Positions 50,236-58,622 of a stretch of DNA of 64,000 nucleotides are shown here, in pieces; position 1 is the first letter of the stretch, and each line of letters starts with the position of its first letter. Position numbers and translations under genes: made by a program. The notes under the pieces are model-generated. The model was not told the origin of the DNA. It worked only from the letters and a program-made list of their open reading frames with translations, and made no database searches. The stretch comes from Candidatus Ruminococcus avistercoris (GTDB lineage: Bacteria > Bacillota > Clostridia > Lachnospirales > Lachnospiraceae), in contig DWVJ01000008.1 in assembly GCA_019120315.1 (NCBI GenBank), forward strand, positions 39,268 to 103,267, written 5' to 3'.

Positions 50236-51723
50236 ATGGAAGAAAAAAAGAAAAAGAAGACACAGAATATGCGCGAGGAAGACCGGCAGCGCATTCTGGA
50301 GCGCAGACGCCGGGAAAGAGCCCGCCAGAGAAAACGAAAAGCCATGATGATGCGGGCTGCCGTAGCCGGCGGCCTGGTGTTGATTCTGATTCTGGCGATC
50401 ACGGCGGTGGCGCTGGGAGTGCGAAAAGGGAAACAGGATAAAGCCCAGGAAAAGGCCCGGCAGGAGCAGGCGCTGAAAGAGGAAGAAGAAAAGCAGAAGC
50501 AGCTGGAAGATCAGCTGGCGCAGGCGGACCGCCTTGCGGCAGGGTATGATTATGACGGGGCTATCAAGCTTTTGCAGGATCTGGAGGAAAAAGGCGAAGA
50601 CGTCCAGGCAAAGATCGACGAATGCGAGGCGGCAAAGTCCACCCTGGTGGCAGCCGATGTGGAAACCATACCCCATGTGTTCTTCCATATTCTGGTAGCA
50701 GATCCTTCCATTACCTGGAACCTGTCCGGCGAAGATGAGTATAAGATTGCCGATTATAACCAGGTGATGACCACCATCGATGAATTTAAAGGGATTCTGC
50801 AGCAGATGTATGACAGAGGATATGTGCTGGTGCGGCTCCATGATCTGGTGGAAGAGACGAAGAATGAAGAGGGAGAAACCGTATTCACAGAGGGAAAAAT
50901 CATGCTCCCGGAAGGGAAAAAGCCCTTCGTCATGTCCCAGGATGATGTCTGCTACTATTTTTATATGATAGGTGACGGATATGCTTCAAAGATGGTAGTG
51001 GGTGAGGATGGCCGGCCGACCACGGAATATATCAACAGCGACAGCTCCACGGTGACCGGTCCCTATGACCTGGTACCGGTGCTCAATGAATTTATCGACG
51101 AACATCCTGATTTTTCCTATAAAGGGGCCAAAGCGGTACTGGCATTCACCGGTTACAACGGGGTTCTGGGTTACCGGACCGATCCGGATCTGGCCAAGAC
51201 GGCGGAGGAAGGAAACGAATATGCGGAAGAATACGGTACCTTCGACTATAAAGCTGAGATTGAGGCGGCCAAGCCGGTGGTGCAGGCCCTCAAGGATGAC
51301 GGCTGGGAATTGGCCAGCCACAGTTATGGCCATATCAGTTATGGCAGCAGTTTTGAGAAGGTAAAAGAGGATGCGGATAAATGGCAGGAGCGGGTGGCTA
51401 ATGTCATCGGCCCCACGGACATCCTGATCTTTCCCTTCGGAACGGACATCGGCAGCTGGAATGAATACGCGGATGATAATCAGACATACCAGTACCTGCA
51501 TGATCAGGGCTTCCGCTTCTTCTGCAATGTGGATTCCAACCCTTACTGGGTACAGATCAGGGAGGATTACGTAAGACAGGGCAGGAGAAATCTGGACGGC
51601 TACCGGATGTATCAGGATCTTTATAACGGAGCGGATAAACTGTCCGATCTGTTTGACGTTTCCCAGGTGTTTGATAAAAACCGTCCGGAAGAGGGACTGC
51701 AGGTCTGGGATGGAGCAGAATAA
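50236..51723 (+). CDS. Membrane-anchored polysaccharide deacetylase (NodB) 2
   Basis: A 495-residue paralogue of the preceding protein with the same layout: basic tract (ERRRRERARQRKRK, about 22-35), membrane helix (41-61), charged segment, and a NodB domain with M-S-Q-D-D and S-H-S-Y-G-H-I. The start is uncertain. There is no clear ribosome site; ATG 50236, ATG 50269 and a GTG at 50230 are all possible. The upstream stop is only a few bases away and GAGT repeats lie between. Substrate unknown. Confidence 0.83.
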   Translation: MEEKKKKKTQNMREEDRQRILERRRRERARQRKRKAMMMRAAVAGGLVLILILAITAVALGVRKGKQDKAQEKARQEQALKEEEEKQKQLEDQLAQADRLAAGYDYDGAIKLLQDLEEKGEDVQAKIDECEAAKSTLVAADVETIPHVFFHILVADPSITWNLSGEDEYKIADYNQVMTTIDEFKGILQQMYDRGYVLVRLHDLVEETKNEEGETVFTEGKIMLPEGKKPFVMSQDDVCYYFYMIGDGYASKMVVGEDGRPTTEYINSDSSTVTGPYDLVPVLNEFIDEHPDFSYKGAKAVLAFTGYNGVLGYRTDPDLAKTAEEGNEYAEEYGTFDYKAEIEAAKPVVQALKDDGWELASHSYGHISYGSSFEKVKEDADKWQERVANVIGPTDILIFPFGTDIGSWNEYADDNQTYQYLHDQGFRFFCNVDSNPYWVQIREDYVRQGRRNLDGYRMYQDLYNGADKLSDLFDVSQVFDKNRPEEGLQVWDGAE

Positions 51724-51755
51724 GTATGACAAAATGAAATGAGGAGTGTTTATTA

Positions 51756-53099
51756 ATGAAAGAAAATGAATTTGAGACAGAAGAAAAGCTGACACAGCAG
51801 CCTGATGCGGAAAAAACGGCGGATGATATCACAGCTTCCCCGACAGTGACTCCCGTGGAGGAGGAACAGACAGAAGAGGTGCAGGCGGAAGAGACGAAGG
51901 AAGAAGAGATCACAGAGGAGCAGACGCAGGAGGAAGCGTCAGCTGAACCTGCGAAAAAAGGCAAGAAGAAAATAGTTGCTGTGATCGCGGCGGCTGCGGT
52001 TGTAGTGCTGGTCTGCGTGGCAGTGCTGGTGGGAAGAAAGATTGCCGGACAGAAAGAGGACTCTTCTGCGCAGGAGGAGACGGCGGCTCAGGAAGTGAAA
52101 GATATGCCCTCTTTGGATGATATCGATGTGGATGCCTGTGTGACAATTCCGGAATATAAAGGAATTACCGTGGAAAAGCAGGTGACGCCGGTGACAGATG
52201 AGGATGTGGATACTACCATCACTTACAGTCTTTCCTATTCTCCCATGGAGGTATCGGATGAGAATGCCAAAGTGGAAGAGGGCGATACCGTCAATATTGA
52301 TTACACCGGCACTGTGGACGGGGAAGAGTTTGACGGAGGCTCAGCGGAAGATACGGATCTGATGATCGGATCGGGGCAGTTTATCGAAGGCTTTGAGTCC
52401 GGTCTGGTGGGACATGTAAAAGGCGATACGGTGGAACTGAACCTGACATTTCCCGAGGATTACACGGAAGATCTGGCGGGAAAAGATGTGGTTTTCACGG
52501 TGACGATCAACGCCATCAAACGTCCGCTGACAGAGATCACTGAGGAATGGGTGCAGGCCAATTCCGACTGCAAAACGATCGAGGAATACCGGGAGAGTGT
52601 CCGCAAGGATTTGGAAGAATACAATAACAACCTGGCGGAAGAAAATCTTCAGACTCAGGCGTGGCAGCAGGTAGTGACGGATTCCACGGTCAATGAATAT
52701 CCGGAAGAACTGATGGAGTATGGCCGTTCTGTTTTTGAAGATCAGGTGACTTCCAATGCCCAGGCCAGCGGCCAGACTCTGGAAGAGTTTGTTGAAGCGC
52801 AGGGAATGACCCAGGAGGAATATGAAGAGCAGAAGGAAGAGTACAGTAAGAATATCGTCGCTCAGATGCTGGTGATGAAAGCGATCACCGATGCAGAAAA
52901 CTTTACGGAAGAGGACGAAGAATATCAGGAAATCCTGGATGCCTACCTTGCTCAGTACGGACTGGAGGAAGATGAATTTTATGAGCAGAACGGCAAACAG
53001 AACGTTTACCAGAGCATCATGCTTCAGAGAGTATGCCAGCTGATTATGGATGAGGCAAATATAGAGGAAGTGCAGGCACAGACTCAGGCAGAATCCTGA
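51756..53099 (+). CDS. Membrane-anchored trigger-factor/FKBP-type foldase
   Basis: A 447-residue protein. A long acidic cytoplasmic N-terminus (1-68), a membrane helix (about 73-93), then an FKBP-type domain (about 165-255; E-E-G-D-T-V-N-I-D-Y-T-G and S-G-Q-F-I-E-G-F-E-S-G-L). A helical C-terminal domain like that of trigger factor follows. The ribosome-binding tail of trigger factor is absent, so it probably acts outside the membrane as a prolyl isomerase/chaperone. GAGGAG is upstream of the ATG. It follows the two deacetylases. Confidence 0.82.
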   Translation: MKENEFETEEKLTQQPDAEKTADDITASPTVTPVEEEQTEEVQAEETKEEEITEEQTQEEASAEPAKKGKKKIVAVIAAAAVVVLVCVAVLVGRKIAGQKEDSSAQEETAAQEVKDMPSLDDIDVDACVTIPEYKGITVEKQVTPVTDEDVDTTITYSLSYSPMEVSDENAKVEEGDTVNIDYTGTVDGEEFDGGSAEDTDLMIGSGQFIEGFESGLVGHVKGDTVELNLTFPEDYTEDLAGKDVVFTVTINAIKRPLTEITEEWVQANSDCKTIEEYRESVRKDLEEYNNNLAEENLQTQAWQQVVTDSTVNEYPEELMEYGRSVFEDQVTSNAQASGQTLEEFVEAQGMTQEEYEEQKEEYSKNIVAQMLVMKAITDAENFTEEDEEYQEILDAYLAQYGLEEDEFYEQNGKQNVYQSIMLQRVCQLIMDEANIEEVQAQTQAES

Positions 53100-53111
53100 G
53101 AAAAAGAGCAG

Positions 53112-53150
53112 AAAAAATCCGCTCCCTTTTTGGGGAACGGATTTTTTTAA
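53112..53150. terminator. Bidirectional terminator
   Basis: AAAAAATCCG and CGGATTTTTT form a 10-bp stem around an inner TCCC/GGGA stem, with A and T tracts. It separates the foldase gene from the convergent peptidase gene, whose stop lies at its right edge. Confidence 0.85.
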
Positions 53151-53848
53151 TCCTCTCTGCGGTTGGCAAGCAGGATCAGACGCAGCAGCTGCAAAATGGC
53201 AGCGGCAGCGCTGGCCACATAGGTAAGGGCAGCAGCGGAAAGTACCTTCCTGGTCATGGAAAGTTCTTCTGACTGCAGCATGCCGGTTTCGCTTAAAATG
53301 CGCAGCGCCCGGCCGGAAGCATTGAACTCCACTGGCAGCGTAACGATCTGAAAGAGCACTGCCAGCGAGAAAGCCAGGATGCCGATGTTGATAAACAGCT
53401 GGGAACTCTGGTTGTTAAAAAGAAATCCCAGGATGATCAGCGGCCAGGCAATGGTGGAGCCGAAATTGGCAAGAGGCACCAGAGCGCTTCGAAAACTTAA
53501 GGGGGCGTATCCCCGGGCGTGCTGGATGGCATGGCCGCACTCATGGGCGGCAACACCGACGGCAGCCACGGAGGGAGAGCCGTAGGTGGTATCCGACAGG
53601 CGCAATACCTTGGAGCGGGGATCATAGTGATCGGTCAGATTCCCGGCTACATGCTCCACCCGGACATCCTGGATGCCGGAATAGTAAAGGATACGCTCAG
53701 CCGCTTCACGGCCGGTGAGGCCGGAGGCGCTTCGTACCCGCTGATACCGGGAATAAGTGGAACGTACTTTTGCTGAAGCCAGCAGACATAGGATCGCTCC
53801 GATGATAATCAAGATATAGGTTGAATCAAAATAAAATGGATACAGCAT
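53147..53848 (-). CDS. Zinc metallopeptidase, YugP family
   Basis: A 233-residue membrane peptidase (PF04298). The HExxH motif is A-A-H-E-C-G-H-A-I-Q-H; an N-terminal helix and three or more C-terminal helices are present. Y-D-P-R-S-K-V-L-R-L-S and N-A-S-x-R-A are family motifs. Substrate unknown. It has no obvious partner. Confidence 0.87.
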   Translation of the reverse strand: MLYPFYFDSTYILIIIGAILCLLASAKVRSTYSRYQRVRSASGLTGREAAERILYYSGIQDVRVEHVAGNLTDHYDPRSKVLRLSDTTYGSPSVAAVGVAAHECGHAIQHARGYAPLSFRSALVPLANFGSTIAWPLIILGFLFNNQSSQLFINIGILAFSLAVLFQIVTLPVEFNASGRALRILSETGMLQSEELSMTRKVLSAAALTYVASAAAAILQLLRLILLANRRED

Positions 53849-53993
53849 AGGATCATCTCTCTTCCTTTCTGTTATTTGCTGAAGCTTTTGAACCCTTCGG
53901 TATCATTATATACTATCCATTGTGAAAATCACAGCAGTTCATCTTTTTTTCATAATTTTCCAGAATACCGTAAGACCGGACTGCAGCCAGCCC

Positions 53994-54022
53994 TTGTCAT
54001 CTGCAGAAAAAGTCAGTAAAAT
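53994..54022 (+). promoter_or_regulatory. Predicted promoter of the ArsC/Spx-like gene
   Basis: TTGTCA (53994-53999) and TAAAAT (54017-54022) with a 17-bp spacer. Confidence 0.72.
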
Positions 54023-54044
54023 AAAAAGAAAAAGGAGAAAGCAG

Positions 54045-54401
54045 ATGACAGTTTTATTTCTGGAATATCCGCCCTGCAGTACCTGCAAAAAGGCGAGGAA
54101 GTGGCTTGAGGAACATCAGATTTCTTTTACGGCGCGCCATATCAAAGAAGACAATCCCACGGAAGAGGAACTGAAAGAATGGCATAAAAAAAGCGGCCTG
54201 CCTCTGAAGCGGTTTTTCAACACCAGCGGTCTGGTCTATAAAAATCTGTCTTTGAAGGATAAACTTCCCCAGATGGCGGAAGAAGAACAGTATCGGCTCC
54301 TTGCCACAGACGGCATGCTGGTGAAGCGGCCGCTGGTGATCGGAACAGATTTTGTGCTGGTCGGTTTTAAAGAAAAAGAGTGGGAAGACCGTCTTATGTA
54401 A
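54045..54401 (+). CDS. ArsC/Spx-like thioredoxin-fold protein
   Basis: A 118-residue protein of the arsenate reductase/Spx family with the N-terminal C-x-x-C in P-P-C-S-T-C-K-K-A and R-P-L-V-I-G near residue 95. It may be a reductase or an Spx/MgsR-like redox regulator; the lack of arsenic genes nearby favours the latter or an unknown role. The ATG at 54045 has AAAGGAG upstream and follows a predicted promoter. Its stop abuts the convergent AraC gene with no terminator. Confidence 0.82.
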   Translation: MTVLFLEYPPCSTCKKARKWLEEHQISFTARHIKEDNPTEEELKEWHKKSGLPLKRFFNTSGLVYKNLSLKDKLPQMAEEEQYRLLATDGMLVKRPLVIGTDFVLVGFKEKEWEDRLM

Positions 54402-55376
54402 TTACTGTTGCTTTAAGTGAGAGATACGGTACTGCCGTGGGGTGGTGCCGTATTCTTTTTTGAACAGCCGGTGAAAATAGCTGGAATTATCATAGCCAAC
54501 CCGGGCGATGATTTCCTCCACGGGCATGCTGGTGGCAGTCAGAAGATGCACGGCGTGGATCAGCCGTTTCCGCTGCAGATAGGCGGTGAAAGTATAGGGG
54601 GAATATTTTTTCATCAGCCGGCTGATGAAGTAGGCTGGCTGGCCGGTCATTCGTGAATATTCCTCCAGGGTTGCCGTGCTGTAATGTTCATCCATATAGG
54701 CCATGGCGTTCATGACGATACTCTGTTCGTAGGATGAAGGCGCGCCCACTGTGACCTTGTAAGTAAGATTAGTCAGTTCCAGAAAGAGGGTGCCGGCGGT
54801 GGCCTGCAGGATCAGCTGCGTATTAGGGCGCTGTTTATCCAGTGTCAGGATCATATTCTCCAGCAGATTCTTTGCTTCGGGATGATCCTGAAGATGATAA
54901 TGCAGATATTCCACCGGCGTTTCACTGCCGTTCATGGCTCCAAGCAAATATCGCCTGAGGATGGTGTCATCCGTCAGCATATCGATGGGATATTGGAGAA
55001 ATTCTGGAAGAATCTGGAAGTGAACGGCCACATCGTCATAACCGGCGGCCTGGATAGAATGTATGACGCCGGGCTTTAACAGCAGGACGTCGTCGGTCTG
55101 CAGAGTGAGATCGGTGTGTCCGTTGATGGTGTGACGGGTGGAGCCGCCGTACATGTAGATGATATCGAGAAAGTTATGGGTGTGATCCGGGAGATCCACA
55201 AAACGGGGCTGCAAAAGAAGGCTGATAAACCGGCTGGGGCCGATGACGATATCTTTGTCAACCACCAGAGGCTGATCTTTCCGCGTATAATGAGACAGCA
55301 CCGGAAGAGGAGAATTCAGTATGGTCTCCTCCTGCGGACGCATTTTTTTCAGTTTTTCCAACAGATCTGTGAGCAT
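54402..55376 (-). CDS. AraC-family transcriptional regulator
   Basis: A 324-residue regulator with an N-terminal cupin-like sensor domain (about 60-160; D-L-P-D-H-T-H-N-F-L-D) and a C-terminal pair of helix-turn-helix motifs (about 225-320; L-E-E-Y-S-R-M-T-G-Q-P-A-Y-F-I-S-R and I-A-R-V-G-Y-D-N-S-S-Y-F-H-R-L-F-K). Such proteins often sense sugars. AAGGAG precedes ATG 55376. It is divergent from the HPr-like gene. Confidence 0.88.
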   Translation of the reverse strand: MLTDLLEKLKKMRPQEETILNSPLPVLSHYTRKDQPLVVDKDIVIGPSRFISLLLQPRFVDLPDHTHNFLDIIYMYGGSTRHTINGHTDLTLQTDDVLLLKPGVIHSIQAAGYDDVAVHFQILPEFLQYPIDMLTDDTILRRYLLGAMNGSETPVEYLHYHLQDHPEAKNLLENMILTLDKQRPNTQLILQATAGTLFLELTNLTYKVTVGAPSSYEQSIVMNAMAYMDEHYSTATLEEYSRMTGQPAYFISRLMKKYSPYTFTAYLQRKRLIHAVHLLTATSMPVEEIIARVGYDNSSYFHRLFKKEYGTTPRQYRISHLKQQ

Positions 55377-55480
55377 ATCCGACTCCTTAAGGCTGCCTGA
55401 TGCCAGGCAGAAAGTCACTCGTTACGAAAATATCATATCACAAGTAGGGTTTTTGTGACAATGTAAGACGGAAAATATGC

Positions 55481-55529
55481 AAAAAAAGACAAAAAAAGAT
55501 GGTAAAAACAGCAAAAATAGACTTTTTTT
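55481..55529. promoter_or_regulatory. Phased A-tracts upstream of the HPr-like gene
   Basis: A/T tracts are centred near 55484, 55494, 55506, 55515 and 55526, about 10.5 bp apart on average. This phasing predicts intrinsic DNA curvature just upstream of the predicted promoter. Confidence 0.55.
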
Positions 55530-55544
55530 GCGCAATAAGCGTTC

Positions 55545-55573
55545 TTCCATTTTTGGCGCTGGATCGTTATAAT
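55545..55573 (+). promoter_or_regulatory. Predicted promoter of the HPr-like gene
   Basis: TATAAT (55568-55573) with TTCCAT (55545-55550) 17 bp upstream. The -35 is weak and may rely on the curved DNA or an activator. Confidence 0.5.
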
Positions 55574-55617
55574 ATGGATGATAAAAATCGATCGGAAAAA
55601 TAATAGGAGGATGAATG

Positions 55618-55842
55618 ATGAGATATTCACTTAATTTTCAGAGTCCCCATGATATTATTGATTTCGTAAATATCGTCAATGAATTTGACTATGATGTGGA
55701 CCTGATCAGCGGTAAAAAGATCGTAGACGCCAAATCCATCGTGGGTGCCTTAGCTATCAGCAAAGCCGGAGAACTGGATGTGATTGCCCACGCAGAAGAA
55801 TGCAGTGACTTTTTAAAACAGATACGACCTTACCTGAAATAG
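55618..55842 (+). CDS. HPr-like small protein without the active-site motif
   Basis: A 74-residue protein of HPr-like length and pattern: D-A-K-S-I-V-G-A-L-A-I-S matches the K-S-I-x-G segment that carries the regulatory Ser46 of HPr. The G-x-H-A-R-P active site is missing (S-P-H-D-I-I-D in its place, with a single His). It is thus more like a Crh-type regulatory or ligand protein than a PTS phosphocarrier. AGGAGG lies upstream; an adjacent ATG at 55615 is also possible. Confidence 0.72.
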   Translation: MRYSLNFQSPHDIIDFVNIVNEFDYDVDLISGKKIVDAKSIVGALAISKAGELDVIAHAEECSDFLKQIRPYLK

Positions 55843-55900
55843 GATCAGGTGTCATAACCCATTTAAGCCAACCATACAATTTAAATAATCCTTCCTTATA

Positions 55901-55935
55901 TCCCGCACGGCAGCTGCCGTGCGGGATCCTTTTTA
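55901..55935 (+). terminator. Strong terminator after the HPr-like gene
   Basis: TCCCGCACGGCAG and CTGCCGTGCGGGA form a perfect 26-nt palindrome followed by TCCTTTTT. It lies between the HPr-like gene and the convergent CoA-disulfide reductase. Confidence 0.88.
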
Positions 55936-55954
55936 GGGAAGAAATAAATTTTAG

Positions 55955-57646
55955 CTATTGATCCATGCCACATTCGGTGGACTTTTGGATCAGACGGTGA
56001 TCATGGGTGACGCAGTCATAAAAGCGAAATCCACCGGGGAAGTTATAGGCGTCATATCCATTTCCGGCGAGAATCCGGCAGGCGATATAGCTGCGCAGCC
56101 CGCTCTGACAGATGACATAGACCGGTTTGTCTTTGGAGATTTCTGACAGATGTTCTCTTAGCTCATCGACAGGAATGTTGACAAATCCGTCGACATGACC
56201 GCAGTCGTATTCGATTTTGGTGCGCACATCCAGCAAAGTAACGCTGCCATCCCTCGGCAGAGTATCAATTTCTGGCAGATGGAACTGTTTCAGCGTGCCG
56301 TCGGCGATGTTTTCGATCATAAAACCGGCCATATTAACCGGATCTTTGGCGGAGGAGTAGGGAGGCGCATATGCCAGATCCAGTTCCTTTAGTTCGGTGG
56401 CCTTCAATCCTCCGCGGATGGCCGCGGCGATGACGTCGATGCGTTTGTCTACCCCGTCATATCCGATGATCTGGGCGCCAAGCAGACGGAAAGTTTCTTT
56501 TTCAAATACCACTTTCATAGTCATCAGTCTGCCCCCGGGATAATAGCCGGCGTGGTTCATAGGGGAAAGAATGACGCTGTCTGTGTCCAGGCCGGCTTTG
56601 GCAGCGTTCGTTTCGTTGACACCGGTGGAAGCTGCAGTCAGATCGAAAACCTTGATGACGGAACTTCCCAGAGATCCGGGATATCGGCTGTCCCGGCCGC
56701 AAATATTATCAGCAGCGATTCTCCCCTGCCGGTTGGCAGGGCCGGCCAGAGAGATCAACGCGTCCTGACCGGTGACATAGTGTTTCACCTGCACGGCATC
56801 ACCCACCGCATAAATATCCGGGACGGAGGTTTCCATACGATCGTTGACCAGGATACTGCCCTTCATTCCCTGCTCTAACCCGGCCTCGGCGGCCAGATGG
56901 CTGTCCGGGGTGACGCCGATGGCCATCACTACCATATCGGCGTGCAGGGGATTTTCTCCTTTTAGCAGCACGTCCACGCCGCCGTCCTTCTCCTCAAATC
57001 CTTCCACGGTATGGCCGAGAGCCAGACGGATGCCGTGGCTGCGCACTTCACTGTGGATGAAGGCGGCCATATCCGGGTCGAAGGGATTCATCAACTGCTT
57101 TGGCCGCTGGACGATGGTGACATCTATTCCCAGTTCCCGCAGATTCTCCGCCAGTTCCAGGCTGATGAAGCCGCCGCCGGCCAGCACGGCAGATTGGGGA
57201 TGATTCTCGTTGATATACTCCTTGATGCGGAAAGTATCCTCCACCGTGCGCAGGGTAAACAGACGGTCGATGCCGACGCCCGGCAGGCGCGGCTGGGCAG
57301 GCTTTGCGCCGGGAGAGAGCAGCAGCTTGTCATAGGATTCTTCGAATTCCCTGCCTGTTTCCAAGTTTCGAACGGCGACTGTCTTTCTGTCAGGATGAAT
57401 GGCCGTGACTTCATGATGTACCTTCATGTCCACCCGGAAACGGGAGAAGAAACTCTCCGGAGTCTGCAGAGTGAGCGCTTCCGGATCTTCGATGATGCCG
57501 CCGATATAATAAGGTAATCCGCAGTTAGCGTAGGAGATATATCCTGATCGCTCGAATACCACGATCTGTGCATGTTCATCCAGTCTTCGGATTCTTGCTG
57601 CGGCAGTGGCTCCTCCGGCCACACCGCCCACGATTACTACTTTCAT
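55955..57646 (-). CDS. CoA-disulfide reductase/rhodanese fusion
   Basis: A 563-residue flavoprotein. The FAD motif is V-I-V-G-G-V-A-G-G-A-T-A-A-A-R; the redox Cys42 is in S-Y-A-N-C-G-L-P-Y, as in CoA-disulfide reductases and NADH oxidases. The C-terminal rhodanese domain (about 465-555) has C513 in V-I-C-Q-S-G-L-R-S. Such enzymes act on CoA persulfide/polysulfide. It follows a rhodanese remnant with one base between stop and start. Last in a redox operon. Confidence 0.9.
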   Translation of the reverse strand: MKVVIVGGVAGGATAAARIRRLDEHAQIVVFERSGYISYANCGLPYYIGGIIEDPEALTLQTPESFFSRFRVDMKVHHEVTAIHPDRKTVAVRNLETGREFEESYDKLLLSPGAKPAQPRLPGVGIDRLFTLRTVEDTFRIKEYINENHPQSAVLAGGGFISLELAENLRELGIDVTIVQRPKQLMNPFDPDMAAFIHSEVRSHGIRLALGHTVEGFEEKDGGVDVLLKGENPLHADMVVMAIGVTPDSHLAAEAGLEQGMKGSILVNDRMETSVPDIYAVGDAVQVKHYVTGQDALISLAGPANRQGRIAADNICGRDSRYPGSLGSSVIKVFDLTAASTGVNETNAAKAGLDTDSVILSPMNHAGYYPGGRLMTMKVVFEKETFRLLGAQIIGYDGVDKRIDVIAAAIRGGLKATELKELDLAYAPPYSSAKDPVNMAGFMIENIADGTLKQFHLPEIDTLPRDGSVTLLDVRTKIEYDCGHVDGFVNIPVDELREHLSEISKDKPVYVICQSGLRSYIACRILAGNGYDAYNFPGGFRFYDCVTHDHRLIQKSTECGMDQ

Positions 57647-57647
57647 T

Positions 57648-57788
57648 TCAGTGCACCACCTTTCCCGAATAAGAAGCGATACCGCCCAGATTTTTCACGT
57701 TGGAGTATCCCATTTTCGTAAGAAGTTTTGCGGCCTGCCTGCTTCTGCGATTGATATCAAGCATGTGAAGAAAATCAAAAAAACCCAT
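57648..57788 (-). CDS. Rhodanese remnant with internal deletion (46 aa)
   Basis: A 46-residue frame with GGAGG upstream. It starts M-G-F-F-D-F-L-H-M-L-D-I-N, the usual start of small clostridial rhodaneses, then jumps to R-S-R-Q-A-A-K-L-L-T-K-M-G-Y-S-N-V and N-L-G-G-I, the family's C-terminal end. The middle, including the active-site Cys loop, is absent. The deletion is in frame. It may be non-functional or a small protein of unknown use. It overlaps nothing but ends one base before the CoA-disulfide reductase ATG. Confidence 0.65.
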   Translation of the reverse strand: MGFFDFLHMLDINRRSRQAAKLLTKMGYSNVKNLGGIASYSGKVVH

Positions 57789-57815
57789 AATTGATGATAC
57801 CTCCTTATATTGATA

Positions 57816-58385
57816 TTATCTGTTTCTGATTTTGCAGATTAACTGAGTCATGGTCCCCATGGGACAGTAAACACACCAGCTTCGCGGTTTGAACAGAATC
57901 ATGGTGATCAGTCCCAGGACGGTGGAAGTCAGCATGACACTGTAAAATCCAAAAGCAAACTGTGCCACGCCGGGAGAAAACAGTGTACCGTGGTAAGCCC
58001 ATTGCCAGGGAAGTTTAAAGGTCCATAGAAGGGTGACCGCCTGTCTGAGAGTCCCGGAGCCGACGAATACCAGGTAGGTGTTCCAGAGCATCTGGAAGAA
58101 CATGATGAAAAAGAAAATCAGAAAACCGTATCGAAATCCTTTACTTTTCATCCACCGGGGGATATCTCTTCTGCGGGACAGACCAAAACGTCCGCCCAGC
58201 AGACCGAACAGCTGTCCGCGGCCGCAGTAGCGGTTGCAGTATCCCTTGGTGCCGCCGATTGCGGCGATCAGCAGAGGGATAAAGAAACAAAGAAGTCCCA
58301 GCCAGGCGAAGAGAATGTTGACGAATCCCAGAATCAGGTAGGCGAGGGACAAAATCCAAAGATAATCATACCAGTGCTTTTTCAT
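57816..58385 (-). CDS. NapH-like 4Fe-4S membrane protein
   Basis: A 189-residue membrane protein with about four hydrophobic helices and Cys pairs in Y-C-N-R-Y-C-G-R-G and W-C-V-Y-C-P-M-G. The C-x-x-C-P motif resembles the cytoplasmic/membrane iron-sulfur centres of NapH/NosR-type proteins. Its ATG overlaps the ferredoxin stop (ATGA), so it probably passes electrons to or from that ferredoxin. Confidence 0.75.
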   Translation of the reverse strand: MKKHWYDYLWILSLAYLILGFVNILFAWLGLLCFFIPLLIAAIGGTKGYCNRYCGRGQLFGLLGGRFGLSRRRDIPRWMKSKGFRYGFLIFFFIMFFQMLWNTYLVFVGSGTLRQAVTLLWTFKLPWQWAYHGTLFSPGVAQFAFGFYSVMLTSTVLGLITMILFKPRSWCVYCPMGTMTQLICKIRNR

Positions 58386-58591
58386 GACGAAACCTCCTGA
58401 ATTGAGATGACGGATGCCGGACATTCCTTTGCACACTTTCCACATCCCACACATTTTTCCAAATCGACTTTTGCCGTAATCCCCTTCCAGATTTCCAGCG
58501 CCTGCTTCGGACAGACCTTCAGGCAGCAGCCGCAGGCAACACAAGTTTTGTCGATGAAAGCTTTTCTCCTTTTGCGCGTCTTTGTTTCCAT
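58382..58591 (-). CDS. 2[4Fe-4S] ferredoxin
   Basis: A 69-residue ferredoxin with two complete C-x2-C-x2-C-x3-C-P motifs (C17, C20, C23, C27 and C47, C50, C53, C57). GGAGG lies 10 bases upstream of the ATG. It is first in the operon and lies behind a Crp/Fnr-like site. It overlaps the NapH-like gene by 4 bases. Confidence 0.9.
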   Translation of the reverse strand: METKTRKRRKAFIDKTCVACGCCLKVCPKQALEIWKGITAKVDLEKCVGCGKCAKECPASVISIQEVSS

Positions 58592-58622
58592 TACAGTATA
58601 ACCTCCCTGTCTTGATGAAATC

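Noticed and set aside
49076..50263. A 395-residue open frame opposite the first deacetylase gene.
   Set aside because: It lies wholly antisense to a gene with intact catalytic motifs and has no ribosome site.
55481..55529. A-rich repeats taken for a CRISPR array or integration site.
   Set aside because: The units are homopolymer tracts without spacers or a conserved repeat; curvature explains them better.
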